A DNA stretch of 64,000 bases from Ramlibacter sp. (lineage in GTDB: Bacteria > Pseudomonadota > Gammaproteobacteria > Burkholderiales > Burkholderiaceae_C), in contig JADJPY010000011.1 in NCBI GenBank assembly GCA_016713005.1, positions 1 through 64,000 of the forward strand. Direction: 5' to 3'. A model generated the notes under the pieces. The model saw nothing but the letters and a program-made list of their open reading frames with translations, was not told the origin of the DNA and did not search any database. This document shows positions 47,039 through 56,122 of the stretch, piece by piece; position 1 is the first letter of the stretch, and every line of letters begins with the position of its first letter. Both the position numbers and the translations under genes were made by a program.

Positions 47039-47063
47039 AAAGCCCGCCGCGTGCGGGCTTTTT
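47039..47063. terminator. Bidirectional Rho-independent terminator before rsmA
   Basis: AGCCCGC (47041-47047) pairs with GCGGGCT (47053-47059), flanked by AA on the left and TTTTT on the right. It lies at the 3' end of the convergent rsmA gene (47063) and can also stop transcripts coming from the barstar side. Between the two hairpins, 46867-47038 holds no supported gene. Confidence 0.7.
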
Positions 47064-47839
47064 CATGCCTGGACCGACTGCGCCAGCGCGACAAACTCAC
47101 GCACCGGGACTTCCTCGGCCCGTCGCTGCACATCGAACGCGCCAGCGTGACCGCGCTGCTCAAGCCAGCGTCCGAGCGTGTGGCGCAGCAACTTGCGCCG
47201 CTGGCTGAACGCAACCTGGACGATCTCGGACAGGTGGCCCACTTCCACCATGGCGGGCTGCGCGCGGGGCACCATGCGCACCACCGCGCTGTCCACCCTG
47301 GGAGGCGGATCAAACGAATCCGGGGGCACGAACAGCACGTTCTCCATCGCGTAGCGCCACTGCAGCATCACGCTCAGGCGTCCGTAGTCTGCAGTCGAGG
47401 GGGCCGCCACCATCCGGTCGACCACTTCCTTTTGCAGCATGAAGTGCTGGTCCTCGATCACCCCGACATGGTCCAGCAGATGGAAGAGGATCGGTGAAGA
47501 GATGTTGTAGGGCAGGTTGCCCACCACACGCAGCTTGTTTGGTCCCGGACCGGGCAACGACTGTGCGGCCAGCTGCGTGAAGTCCACCTTGAGCACGTCG
47601 GCTTCGATCACCGCCAGCTGCCCATGGGTGCGCAGCCGAGCGGCCAGGTCGCGGTCCAGCTCGATCACGGTCAGCCGTCCCAGACGCTCCACCAGGGGCT
47701 GCGTCAGTGCGGCCAGGCCGGGGCCGATCTCGACCATGGCCTGCCCCGGCCCCGGGGCGATCTCCCGCACGATCGCGTCGATGATGGCGGCGTCGGCCAG
47801 AAAATGCTGGCCGAAACGCTTGCGCGGAATGTGCTTCAC
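47063..47839 (-). CDS. rsmA: 16S rRNA dimethyladenosine transferase
   Basis: A 258-residue methyltransferase. It begins HIPRKRFGQHFLADAAII and has the AdoMet motif MVEIGPGLAALTQPL, VIELDRDLAARL, EADVLKVDF, and the catalytic NLPYNISSPI. It dimethylates two adenines at the end of 16S rRNA. GTG 47839 was chosen because the family start (KHIPRKRFGQHF) follows it and it lies 17 bases after the surA stop. The longer open frame to 47893 would overlap surA. Confidence 0.93.
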   Translation of the reverse strand: MKHIPRKRFGQHFLADAAIIDAIVREIAPGPGQAMVEIGPGLAALTQPLVERLGRLTVIELDRDLAARLRTHGQLAVIEADVLKVDFTQLAAQSLPGPGPNKLRVVGNLPYNISSPILFHLLDHVGVIEDQHFMLQKEVVDRMVAAPSTADYGRLSVMLQWRYAMENVLFVPPDSFDPPPRVDSAVVRMVPRAQPAMVEVGHLSEIVQVAFSQRRKLLRHTLGRWLEQRGHAGAFDVQRRAEEVPVREFVALAQSVQA

Positions 47840-47855
47840 ACGCTGAGGCCCGCAA

Positions 47856-49223
47856 TCACTGGGCCGGCGGCTGGCGGATCTCGACGTAGGCACGCCCGCG
47901 GACTTCCTGCGCCCACAGGTTGAACGCCTCGTCCAGCTTCTTCTCGCGCACCAGGTTGCGGGCCATGTCGCGCTGCTCGCGCTCGCTCAAGGTCGCTTCG
48001 CGCCGCTCCAGAACCTGGATCAGGTGCACGCCAAACCGCGAGACGACCGGCGGGGCCATCTGGCCGGGTGCCAGCCCATTCACGACTTCTTCGAATTCCG
48101 GCACAAACTGGCCAGGGTTGGCCCAACCCAGGTCACCCCCCTCGCGAGCCGACCCGTCCTGCGAAAACTCCCGTGCCAGCGCGGCGAAGTCGGCATCCTT
48201 GGCTTCCACGCGCTTGCGCCAGTCCGCCAGACGCGCCACCGCAGCGCTTTCGGACAGCTGCGGCCCCGGGCGCAGCAGGATGTGCCGCACCCTGGTCTGC
48301 ACAACCTGCACGCTGGGCAACCCGGCCTGGCGTTTCTCAATGACCTTCAGGACATGAAAACCCGCTCCCGAACGCACGATGGCCGCGATACCTCCGGTCC
48401 GCACATTCTTCGTCGCCTCCACAAAGAGGGGCGGCAGCCGGTCCGCCGAACGCAAGCCGAATTGCCCGCCCGTTGTGCGGTTTTGCCCGTCCGAGAGTTC
48501 ACGCGCAAGCGCGCCGAAATCCTCACCGGCGCGGGCCCGCTCCCAGGCGCGTTGCGCCTTGGCCTGAAGGGTTGCAAGCTGCTCGGCCGTGGCGTTTTCG
48601 GGGACAGCCACCAACACATGCGCGAGATTGAGCTCCAGCGCCGAGGTGTCCGTGCTGTCGCGCTGGTCGCGGATGAACTGGTCGACATCCTGGTCGGTGA
48701 TGCGCACGCGAGGCTCGACCTCGCGCTCCCGCAGCTTTTGCAGCACGACCTTGTCACGCAGGTCGGCGCGGAACTGCGCGTAGTCCATGCCGTCGGCCTG
48801 CACGCGCCGACGCAGTTCGGCCACATCCACACCGTTTTGCCGGGCAATGCTTTCGACCGCGATATCCAGGGTAGGCTCGTCCACCTTCACACCCGATTCC
48901 CGAGCCAGCTGGAGCTGGGCACGCTCGTCGATCAGGCCGTCCAGCATTTGCCGGGCAAGTTCGGCGCGGGGCGGCATGGCCCCGCCGTTTCGGGAGATCA
49001 GCTGCTCGGCCTTGAGCAGCCGGGCCAGCACTTCGTTGTTGGTGATGGGCTCGGAGTTCACCAGTGCAACCACGAAATCGGCCGGCCTCTGGACAGGCTG
49101 GGCGGACGGCAAGGCCGGGCTGGCCTGGCGCAATTGCGGCGTGGCCCGCAACGTCTGGGCCTGCACCACGACGGGCATCAGGGCAATCAGTGTCAGGGTG
49201 GCAATCCGCAGCATGGTCGTCAA
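47856..49223 (-). CDS. surA: Periplasmic chaperone and peptidyl-prolyl isomerase SurA
   Basis: A 455-residue protein with a signal peptide (RIATLTLIALMPVVVQAQ), an N-terminal SurA chaperone domain (VVALVNSEPITNNEVLARL) and two parvulin domains (LNLAHVLVAVPENA around residue 200, and VRHILLRPGPQL around residue 310). It helps fold outer-membrane proteins including LptD, whose gene lies immediately upstream, 5 bases away. The order lptD-surA-rsmA on one strand is the usual one except that pdxA is absent between surA and rsmA. Confidence 0.93.
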   Translation of the reverse strand: MTTMLRIATLTLIALMPVVVQAQTLRATPQLRQASPALPSAQPVQRPADFVVALVNSEPITNNEVLARLLKAEQLISRNGGAMPPRAELARQMLDGLIDERAQLQLARESGVKVDEPTLDIAVESIARQNGVDVAELRRRVQADGMDYAQFRADLRDKVVLQKLREREVEPRVRITDQDVDQFIRDQRDSTDTSALELNLAHVLVAVPENATAEQLATLQAKAQRAWERARAGEDFGALARELSDGQNRTTGGQFGLRSADRLPPLFVEATKNVRTGGIAAIVRSGAGFHVLKVIEKRQAGLPSVQVVQTRVRHILLRPGPQLSESAAVARLADWRKRVEAKDADFAALAREFSQDGSAREGGDLGWANPGQFVPEFEEVVNGLAPGQMAPPVVSRFGVHLIQVLERREATLSEREQRDMARNLVREKKLDEAFNLWAQEVRGRAYVEIRQPPAQ

Positions 49224-49228
49224 TCCGA

Positions 49229-51595
49229 TCAGTCGTAGTTGGAGAAGCGGCTGGGAGCAGTGATTTCCTGGCGCAGCAACTGGTAACGCGGGATGTTTTG
49301 CTGGAGCGATTGAAGCGGACTGGACCCGAGGCGGGAGAATCCGGAGAACTCCAGCTGGAACATGATGCGCTGGTTGGCAGAGGAGCCGCTGCTTTGCAGC
49401 CGCTCCAGCACAACCCGCCCGATCCAGCAGCCCCTGTCGTACTCAAGTCCGACGATTGCGTCCACCAGCTTGCGGTCGCGCAGGCTGTAATTCATTCGCC
49501 CCACGCTGTACCAGCGGCCCTCGCCCAGGCCACGGCCGGGGCCGCTGTCCACGCCGGGATTGCCCACCAGGTCGCCCAGGGGCCATTGCCAGCCAACGTC
49601 CAGCTGCTCGCTGTTGCCACGCTGCAGGCGATACGCGGCATTCACCACCCGGTAGTTGCCCGGCGAGTAACGCGCGCTCACCGTGGAGCGCTCGGACTGG
49701 CGGGTCTTGGGGTTGTACTGCAGGGTGCTCTCTACCGTCCATTTCGGCGTCCACGCCAGCGAGCCATACAGCAGCATGTCACTCAAGCGCTCCGAGACTG
49801 GCGCTCCTCCGGGCAGCGTGACGTTCTGGTCGCGAAAACGCAGGCGCTGTGCAAAGCCCAGGCGCGCGGCCTCGGCGCCGGTCGCTGGATCCAGCAGGCG
49901 CGACGTCACCCCCAGGGTCAACAGGTTGTTGTCGGCGATGCGGTCGTTGCCCGCGAACGGGTTGTCCCGGAAGATCGAGGCGAAGTTGAACGCATTCAGG
50001 CCGGAGTCGTAGTTGGGCAACGTGGACTGGTCGCGGTACGGCGTATGGGTGTAGAACGCTCGCGGCTCCAGCGTCTGGTTGAAGTCGCGGCCGAAGTAGT
50101 TTGCCTGGCGCTCCAGCACCAGCCCGCTGTCGACGCTCAGCGTGGGCAGGACACGGCTGGCAGACAGCGCGCCTCCCGGCAGCGCGGCGTCAAATTGGTA
50201 GTTGGTCCACTGCAGCTTGGCCGAAGGGATCACAAACCACCCGGGCATGACCCATGGGCGGCTGACCTGGGCAACACCGTGCATGCGCCGCGCATTGGGC
50301 TGGCCGGTCAGCAGGGCATCTGCCTCGAATCGGGTGAACTCGCCGGATACGGTCACGTCCAGTCCGGCCGCGGGAGAGCCGCGCCAGCTGGCCGACACCT
50401 GGGGCAGACGGTTGTAGGGCGGCACGATGGGCGCAGCGACGTCCTGGAGGATCTGCCACTTGTGGACGAGCACCCGGGCGCTGACGGGCCCTTCGGCCCA
50501 GGACAGGTTGGCCTCGCTCCCCAGCAGCCGCTGCGTGAGCGAACTGCTGGCACGCGGGAAATCACGCCAGTAGTTGTCGTCGCTGACACGGTTGAGCTTG
50601 ATGCCCAGCTCCAGCGGTGTGCGCGAAGGCAGGAGCCCGCCCAGGCTGGCGACATGTCCGGCCGAGAGGTTCCAGCGCTGTCGGTCGCGCAGGGCATCCT
50701 GGGGCATCCAGTCGCCGCGCACGACGCCGTTGTAAGACGACTCGAGGTAGCGGAACTCGCCTCCAAGATTGAAACCGCGCCGCGACAGCACGGACGGGTA
50801 CAACGTGGCGTCGCGGTTGGGCGCGATGTTCACGTAGTACGGCACCGTAACTTCAACCCCGCTGACGTTGTCCAGTGACAGCGTGGGCGGCAGCCAGCCG
50901 GACTTGCGCCGGTTCGACAGCGGAAAGCTCATGCTGGGCAAGGCCAGTATGGGCACGTCCTTGAACCGAAGCACCGCCTCGTCAGCCACGCCGACTTCGG
51001 TCTCGTAGTCGAACTTCACGCTGGCCGCGCGCAGGATCCAGTCGGGCATCCAGCTGGGCCCGGGGTCACGCCGGCAGGTGGTGAAGCTCGCGTTGCGGGC
51101 CACCGAGCGGTTCTCGTCAATGAAGTCCACCCGGTCGGCCTCGCCATGACCCCCATTGCGCAACACCTTGTAGGAGGGCTTGAGGAACTGACCTTCGAAC
51201 GAGTCGACCTTGAGCTCCAGCTCGGGGCCCTCGAAGACATTGCCGGCGCGGTTGATATAGACATTGCCGCGCGCGCGCGCCTGGTCCGAGGGCTGGTAGT
51301 ACTCCAGACGGTCGGCCCGGATCACGGTGTTGCCCCGGCGCAGTTCCACATTGCCCTCAACCACCGACTCCAGGTCGGTGCGTCCGGACATCCGGTCGCC
51401 CGAGAGGAAGGTGGGCTGCTGCCGCCGGGCCGCTTCGGGAATGCTTTCCTGCAGCTGCGGTGACAGCTGGAGCCGCAGCGGTGCCTCGGGCAATGCGCCG
51501 GGCGTCTGCGCCAACGCCCCCCCGGCCTGGCAGGCGGCCAGCGCCAGCAGGGCCACCGGCTTGAGGGTGGTCGGATATCGGGGGTTGCGGCGCAT
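49229..51595 (-). CDS. lptD: LPS-assembly protein LptD
   Basis: A ~788-residue outer-membrane protein that inserts lipopolysaccharide into the outer leaflet. It has an OstA/LptA-like N-terminal domain (GRTDLESVVEGNVELRRGNTVIRADRLEYYQ wording, residues ~65-95), a cysteine in NASFTTCRRDPGPSW, and a long C-terminal beta-barrel (FPLSNRRKSGWLPPTLSLDN to the end). ATG 51595 (MRRNPRYPTT) gives a normal signal peptide ending GGALAQ. The longer frame to 51658 would put its ATG on top of the amgK ATG on the other strand, so it is less likely. Confidence 0.93.
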   Translation of the reverse strand: MRRNPRYPTTLKPVALLALAACQAGGALAQTPGALPEAPLRLQLSPQLQESIPEAARRQQPTFLSGDRMSGRTDLESVVEGNVELRRGNTVIRADRLEYYQPSDQARARGNVYINRAGNVFEGPELELKVDSFEGQFLKPSYKVLRNGGHGEADRVDFIDENRSVARNASFTTCRRDPGPSWMPDWILRAASVKFDYETEVGVADEAVLRFKDVPILALPSMSFPLSNRRKSGWLPPTLSLDNVSGVEVTVPYYVNIAPNRDATLYPSVLSRRGFNLGGEFRYLESSYNGVVRGDWMPQDALRDRQRWNLSAGHVASLGGLLPSRTPLELGIKLNRVSDDNYWRDFPRASSSLTQRLLGSEANLSWAEGPVSARVLVHKWQILQDVAAPIVPPYNRLPQVSASWRGSPAAGLDVTVSGEFTRFEADALLTGQPNARRMHGVAQVSRPWVMPGWFVIPSAKLQWTNYQFDAALPGGALSASRVLPTLSVDSGLVLERQANYFGRDFNQTLEPRAFYTHTPYRDQSTLPNYDSGLNAFNFASIFRDNPFAGNDRIADNNLLTLGVTSRLLDPATGAEAARLGFAQRLRFRDQNVTLPGGAPVSERLSDMLLYGSLAWTPKWTVESTLQYNPKTRQSERSTVSARYSPGNYRVVNAAYRLQRGNSEQLDVGWQWPLGDLVGNPGVDSGPGRGLGEGRWYSVGRMNYSLRDRKLVDAIVGLEYDRGCWIGRVVLERLQSSGSSANQRIMFQLEFSGFSRLGSSPLQSLQQNIPRYQLLRQEITAPSRFSNYD

Positions 51596-51656
51596 CGGGG
51601 AAAGGGCGGGCAGGCGGGAAGGGTCGGCAGGGCAGCGTTTGTAGAATGGATTATCC

Positions 51657-52724
51657 ATGAGTCACTCCAGCCCCATTGCCTGGCCCGACACCAACCGGCA
51701 GGCCGCCTTCGAGGGGTGGCTGCATGCGCTGGCACCCAAGCACGGCCTGCTTGCGCACACCCTGGCGCCAGCCTCGGCGGACGCGAGCTTTCGCCGCTAC
51801 CTGCGCATCGCCACGGCGGACGGCGGCAACCGCATCATCATGGATGCGCCCCCGGCCCACGAGAACTGCGCCCCTTTCGTGCAGGTGGCCGGCCTGATGC
51901 ACGCAGCCGGCCTGAACGTGCCGCGCGTCCACCACTGGGACGAGCCCAACGGCTTCATGCTGCTGGACGACCTGGGGCACCAGACCATGATCGAGGTGAT
52001 CAACCGCGAGCAACCGGGCGCCAACCTGGCGCTGTACCAGCGGGCCGTGGACGCCCTGGTGAGCTGGCAGCTGGCCTCACGGACGGACGTGCTGCCTCCC
52101 TACGACGAAGCACTGCTTGCGCGCGAGCTGGCGTTGTTCCCGGACTGGTACATCGCCCGGCACCGGGGCGTGACGCTGGACGCGGGCCAGCGCGAGACGC
52201 TGGAGAGCCAGTTCCGCCTGATCGTGCGGCACAACCTGGCCTCGCCCGCGGTGTATGTGCACCGCGACTTCATGCCCCGCAACCTGATGATCCCCACCGA
52301 TGCTGCGGAGCAGCGCCTGGGTGTGCTGGATTTCCAGGACGCGGTGTACGGCCCCGTCACCTACGACATTGCCAGCCTGATGCGCGACGCCTTCCTCAGC
52401 TGGGACGAGGAGTTCGTGCTCGACATCACGGTGCGCTACTGGCAGAAGGCCCTCAAGGCCGGCCTGCCGGTGGATGCCGACTTTGGCGAGTTCTGGCGCG
52501 CGGTGGAGTGGATGGGGTTGCAGCGCCATCTGAAGGTGGCGGGCATCTTCGCGCGGCTCACGCTGCGCGACGGCAAGCCCAGATACCTGGCCGACGCGCC
52601 GCGCTTCATCGGCTACATCCGGGCCACGGCAGCGCGCTACCGCGAGCTGGCGCCGCTGCTGCGCCTGATCGACCAGATTGAAGGCACGGCCGCACCCACT
52701 GGCTACGCCTTTGGCCGGGTTTGA
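51657..52724 (+). CDS. amgK: Anomeric MurNAc/GlcNAc kinase (aminoglycoside-phosphotransferase fold)
   Basis: A 355-residue kinase. The APH fold is shown by ASADASFRRYLRIAT, FMLLDDLGHQTM, the catalytic YVHRDFMPRNLMIP and the metal site LGVLDFQDAVYGP. Divergent from lptD, this is the place of amgK in pseudomonads and many betaproteobacteria. AmgK phosphorylates MurNAc at C1 for cell-wall recycling. Its usual neighbour murU is at 33460 in this genome. The start overlaps the longest lptD start on the other strand by two bases. Confidence 0.88.
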   Translation: MSHSSPIAWPDTNRQAAFEGWLHALAPKHGLLAHTLAPASADASFRRYLRIATADGGNRIIMDAPPAHENCAPFVQVAGLMHAAGLNVPRVHHWDEPNGFMLLDDLGHQTMIEVINREQPGANLALYQRAVDALVSWQLASRTDVLPPYDEALLARELALFPDWYIARHRGVTLDAGQRETLESQFRLIVRHNLASPAVYVHRDFMPRNLMIPTDAAEQRLGVLDFQDAVYGPVTYDIASLMRDAFLSWDEEFVLDITVRYWQKALKAGLPVDADFGEFWRAVEWMGLQRHLKVAGIFARLTLRDGKPRYLADAPRFIGYIRATAARYRELAPLLRLIDQIEGTAAPTGYAFGRV

Positions 52725-52725
52725 G

Positions 52726-52782
52726 TGCCAAATCGGCCTCCAGGCCCCGCCCGCACTTGATACTTTGCTCCTGAATTCATAG
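52726..52782 (-). repeat. Dispersed repeat, copy 4 (between amgK and rsmE)
   Basis: The conserved end GCCAAATCGGCCTCCAGGCC begins at 52727, two bases after the amgK stop. The far end has TTCATAGCA at about 52774-52782 as a weak palindrome partner of TTTGCTCC. It fills nearly the whole gap before rsmE. Confidence 0.7.
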
Positions 52783-52788
52783 CAATCC

Positions 52789-53529
52789 ATGCCGCGATTC
52801 CACTGCCCCCTGCCGCTGGCAACCGGCGCTGTGCTGGACCTGCCCGAGGGTGCAGCCCGCCACGCCCAGGTGTTGCGCCTGCAGCCGGGCAGCGCCGTCA
52901 CGCTGTTTGACGGACTGGGCGGCGAGTACGCCGCCACTGTGGAGCACATGGGCCGTCGCGACGTCACGGTCCACGTCGGCGCCCATCAATCGCTGGAGCG
53001 CGAGGCGTCGCGCGCCGTGCACCTCGCGGTGGGCATGCCCGCCAACGAGCGCATGGACTGGCTGGTGGAGAAGGCCGCCGAATTGGGCGTCGCCAGCATC
53101 CAGCCGCTGGTGGCACAGCGCAGTGTGCTCAAGCTCTCCGGCGAGCGTGCGCAAAAGAAGCGTGCCCACTGGCAGGCCATCGTGGTCGCGGCCTGCGAAC
53201 AGTGCGGGCGCAACCGGGTGCCTCTGGTGCACGGGGCCGTCGCCCTGGACGAGTGGCTGGCCGGCGTACAGGCGCAGCCCGCTGAAACCCGTCGGCACGA
53301 CCTCGGCGAATGCCACGTCCTGTCCCTGCAGCCAGGTGCAAAGCCGCTGGCGCTGGCCATGCCCGGCACCGGCCCGGTCACCCTGCTGTCCGGCCCCGAG
53401 GGCGGCCTGAGCGCCACCGAGGAGCAAGCCGCCCTTGACGCCGGCTTTGTTGCGCTCAGCCTGGGCCCGCGCGTGCTGCGCTCAGAGACTGCGCCTCTGG
53501 CTGTGCTGGCCGCACTTACACTGCGTTGA
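52789..53529 (+). CDS. rsmE: 16S rRNA (uracil-1498-N3)-methyltransferase
   Basis: A 246-residue SPOUT methyltransferase. It starts MPRFHCPLPLATGAVLDL, with an N-terminal PUA-like domain (HAQVLRLQPGSAVTLFDGLGGEYAA wording). The knotted AdoMet site follows: GPVTLLSGPEGGLSATEE and LSLGPRVLRSETAPLAVLA. It methylates U1498 of 16S rRNA. The stop overlaps the next gene's ATG. Confidence 0.93.
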   Translation: MPRFHCPLPLATGAVLDLPEGAARHAQVLRLQPGSAVTLFDGLGGEYAATVEHMGRRDVTVHVGAHQSLEREASRAVHLAVGMPANERMDWLVEKAAELGVASIQPLVAQRSVLKLSGERAQKKRAHWQAIVVAACEQCGRNRVPLVHGAVALDEWLAGVQAQPAETRRHDLGECHVLSLQPGAKPLALAMPGTGPVTLLSGPEGGLSATEEQAALDAGFVALSLGPRVLRSETAPLAVLAALTLR

Positions 53530-54707
53530 TGAACCGCAACCTCGTGCTGCTGGCCCTCTGCCAGGGCCTGTTTCTCACCAACAACGTCACCTTCATCGCC
53601 ATCAACGGGCTGGTCGGCCTGTCGCTGGCGCCGTTGGGCTGGATGGCCACGCTTCCGGTGATGGGCTACGTGGTGGGCGGCGCCTTGTCCACAGGCATGG
53701 TTGCGCGCACCCAATCGCGATTCGGCCGCAAGGCCTCGTTCCAGCTTGGGCTGGTGGTGGCGTTCCTGTCGGCGCTCCTCTGTGCCTACGCGGCTTTCAG
53801 CAGGAACTTCTGGCTGCTGTGCGCCGCCACGGTGGTGGCGGGCTATTACAACGCCAACGCCGGGCTGTACCGTTTTGCCGCCGCCGAGGTGGCGGGCACC
53901 ACCGCGCAGGAGAAAGCCGTTTCGCTGGTGATGGCCGGCGGGCTGCTGGGCGCGGTCGCCGGCCCCAATCTGGCCGCCTTGACCCGCAACCTGTTTGCCG
54001 TGCCGTTTGCCGGCGCCTACATCGCGCTGGCCGGGGTGGCGCTGCTGGGCATGCTGGCGCTGGCCTTCATCACCTTTCCGCCGGTGCCGCCCAAAAAAGC
54101 CGGGCTGCAGGGCCGGCCGCTGTCGCAGATCATGAAGCAGCCGGTGTTCATCGTGGCCGCCGCCACCGGCGCCCTGAGCTTTGGCGTGATGAACCTGCTG
54201 ATGGCCGCCACGCCGATTGCCATGCAGCAATGCGGGCTGCCGTTTTCCGACGCTGCCCTGGTGCTGGAGTGGCACGTGATCGGCATGTTCGCGCCAGGCT
54301 TCTTCACCGGGCACCTGATCAAGCGCTTTGGCACGCTGCCCATCATGGCAGTGGGCATTGCGCTGTACCTGGGCTGCATCGCGGTCGCGCTGTCGGGTGT
54401 GGATCTGCACCAGTTCCTGATCGCGCTGTTCCTGCTGGGGGTGGGCTGGAACTTCGTCTTCACTGGCAGCACCACGCTGTCGCTCTCGGCCTACAAGCCC
54501 GAGGAAAAAGACCGGGCCCAGGGCGCGCTGAACTTCTTCGTGTTTGCCACGCTGGCGCTGAGCTCGCTGGCCTCCGGCGTGCTGGTCACCACGCAGGGCT
54601 GGACATTGCTGAACTGGGGCTCGCTGGCGCCGGTGGCGGTGACCGCAGTGGCGCTGCTGTGGCTTGCACTGTGGCGCCGGCGCGCCCAGAATCAGGCCAC
54701 AACCTGA
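53529..54707 (+). CDS. MFS transporter
   Basis: A 392-residue membrane protein with twelve predicted spans and the motif-A-like loop RTQSRFGRKASFQLG between spans 2 and 3. SLVMAGGLLGAVAGPNLA (span 5 region) follows, and a second-half loop GHLIKRFGTLPIM. The substrate is unknown. It overlaps the rsmE stop by one base, so it may be co-transcribed with it. A TTG three bases upstream is an unlikely alternative start. Confidence 0.8.
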   Translation: MNRNLVLLALCQGLFLTNNVTFIAINGLVGLSLAPLGWMATLPVMGYVVGGALSTGMVARTQSRFGRKASFQLGLVVAFLSALLCAYAAFSRNFWLLCAATVVAGYYNANAGLYRFAAAEVAGTTAQEKAVSLVMAGGLLGAVAGPNLAALTRNLFAVPFAGAYIALAGVALLGMLALAFITFPPVPPKKAGLQGRPLSQIMKQPVFIVAAATGALSFGVMNLLMAATPIAMQQCGLPFSDAALVLEWHVIGMFAPGFFTGHLIKRFGTLPIMAVGIALYLGCIAVALSGVDLHQFLIALFLLGVGWNFVFTGSTTLSLSAYKPEEKDRAQGALNFFVFATLALSSLASGVLVTTQGWTLLNWGSLAPVAVTAVALLWLALWRRRAQNQATT

Positions 54708-54719
54708 AAGGACATCAAC

Positions 54720-55169
54720 ATGGGATTGCTGGATTCGGTGCTGGGCGCCGTCATGGGCCGTGCGCAGCCGCAAGACGGCGCTGCCGCAGGACTGGGCGGG
54801 CTGGACCTGGGCGCGCTGCTGCCGGTGGTGGCGGGCATGCTGGCCAACAACGGCCAGCAAGGCGGTCTGGGCGGGCTGATGGAGAAGTTCAACCAGGCAG
54901 GCCTGGGCGACGTGATCGGCTCCTGGGTGGGCAAGGGCGAGAACCTGCCGATCTCGGCCGACCAGCTCAAGGCGGTGCTGGGCGACGACACCCTGGGCCA
55001 GATCGCCAGCCGGCTGGGCGTGGACACCTCGCAGGCAGGCGGGCAGCTGGCCGAGCTGCTGCCCGGCTTGATTGACAAGCTGACGCCCGAGGGCGAGGCG
55101 CCCGCTGGCGGGCTGGGCAACGCGGGCGACCTGCTGGGCGCACTGGGCAGTTTGCTACAAAAAAGCTAG
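54720..55169 (+). CDS. yidB: YidB/DUF937-family protein
   Basis: A 149-residue Gly/Leu-rich protein starting MGLLDSVLGAVMG. It has LMEKFNQAGLGDVIGSWVGKGENLPIS near the middle and LKAVLGDDTLGQIASRLGVDTSQA, typical of the family. It starts 12 bases after the MFS gene, with AAAGGACATCAAC as ribosome site. The last codons (LLQKS and the TAG stop) are formed by the first arm of a dispersed repeat (copy 5). Its function is not established. Confidence 0.8.
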   Translation: MGLLDSVLGAVMGRAQPQDGAAAGLGGLDLGALLPVVAGMLANNGQQGGLGGLMEKFNQAGLGDVIGSWVGKGENLPISADQLKAVLGDDTLGQIASRLGVDTSQAGGQLAELLPGLIDKLTPEGEAPAGGLGNAGDLLGALGSLLQKS

Positions 55170-55209
55170 CGGCTTATCGAGCACTGGCGGGGGCCAGAGC
55201 CCGATTTGA
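55154..55209 (+). repeat. Dispersed repeat, copy 5 (overlaps the end of the yidB-like gene)
   Basis: It starts GCTACAAAAAAGCTAGC (55154-55170), an arm pair that also encodes the final codons and TAG stop of the yidB-like gene. It ends GGCGGGGGCCAGAGCCCGATTTGAC. Orientation is as in copy 1. Confidence 0.75.
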
Positions 55210-55254
55210 CAAAAAATTCCAGCGGACAGGCCGCTACGACCTGCCAGGCCTGCT

Positions 55255-56109
55255 TCAGGCCGGAAAGCGGGCGTTCAGCCACTGGTGCAGGGCCGCAAAC
55301 ACCCGCAGCCGGCCTGGCTCGCTTTCGTTGAACAGCTCGTGGTACAGGTCGTCAAAGGCCTGCACCGTCACCGCACCGGGGGGCGCCGCCGCCGCAAAGG
55401 CGCGCGAGCCCGCCGGATTGACCAGGCGATCACCCCCGGCGTACATCAGCAGCGTGGGCACCGACCAGCGCGAGGCCGCCGCCACCGTGGCCGGGCCCTC
55501 ATCGGCGATGAAGCGCGCCAGCCGCCCCGAGATGCGGTCGTGCACCAGCGGGTCGGCCTTGTAGGCCGCCACTGTGGCCGGGTCGTGCGAGATGTATTCC
55601 ACCTTGAGGCCGTTGCCCACCGACAGGTTGGGCGCAATGCGCGGCAGCACCGCCAGCAGCAGCTTCTGCACGGCGTTGAGCCCCGGGTCCAGCGCGGGCG
55701 ATGACAGGATCAGCCCGTCCACCGGCCGCATCCGCAGCGACACAAAGCGCGCTGCCACCAGCCCGCCCATGCTGTGGCCCAGCAGGATCAGCGGCTTGCC
55801 CGCGGGCAGGCGGTCGCGCACGCTGTCCACCATGTCGGCCAGGTCGTCCAGCAACCGGGTGGGGCTGGTCAGCGCGCCCCGCACCCCGCCGGACTCGCCA
55901 TGGCCGTACTGGTCGTAACCGCGCACGGCAAAGCCCCAGCCGGTGAGCAGGCGCGCAACATGCTCGTAGCGCCCGGCATGCTCACCGAGGCCATGCACCA
56001 GCACCACCACACCACGCAGTGCCTGCCCGTCGTCCAGCGGCCAGTCCTGGACCGCGAGGTTGTCGCCATCGCTGGCGGTAAAGGTGGACAGGGTCGAATC
56101 GCGGCTCAT
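55255..56109 (-). CDS. Alpha/beta hydrolase, lysophospholipase/monoacylglycerol-lipase type
   Basis: A 284-residue alpha/beta hydrolase (serine aminopeptidase S33 / Hydrolase_4 type). It has VVLVHGLGEHAGRYEHVARLL, YDQYGHGESGG, the nucleophile elbow LLGHSMGGLVAARF (Ser ~117), an aspartate in MYAGGDRLVNP and a late histidine in DDLYHELFNE. It likely hydrolyses monoglycerides or lysophospholipids. It is followed on the same strand by nothing within 85 bases and preceded by the M20 peptidase gene 13 bases upstream. Confidence 0.85.
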   Translation of the reverse strand: MSRDSTLSTFTASDGDNLAVQDWPLDDGQALRGVVVLVHGLGEHAGRYEHVARLLTGWGFAVRGYDQYGHGESGGVRGALTSPTRLLDDLADMVDSVRDRLPAGKPLILLGHSMGGLVAARFVSLRMRPVDGLILSSPALDPGLNAVQKLLLAVLPRIAPNLSVGNGLKVEYISHDPATVAAYKADPLVHDRISGRLARFIADEGPATVAAASRWSVPTLLMYAGGDRLVNPAGSRAFAAAAPPGAVTVQAFDDLYHELFNESEPGRLRVFAALHQWLNARFPA

Positions 56110-56122
56110 GCCTGGCCCCTGC

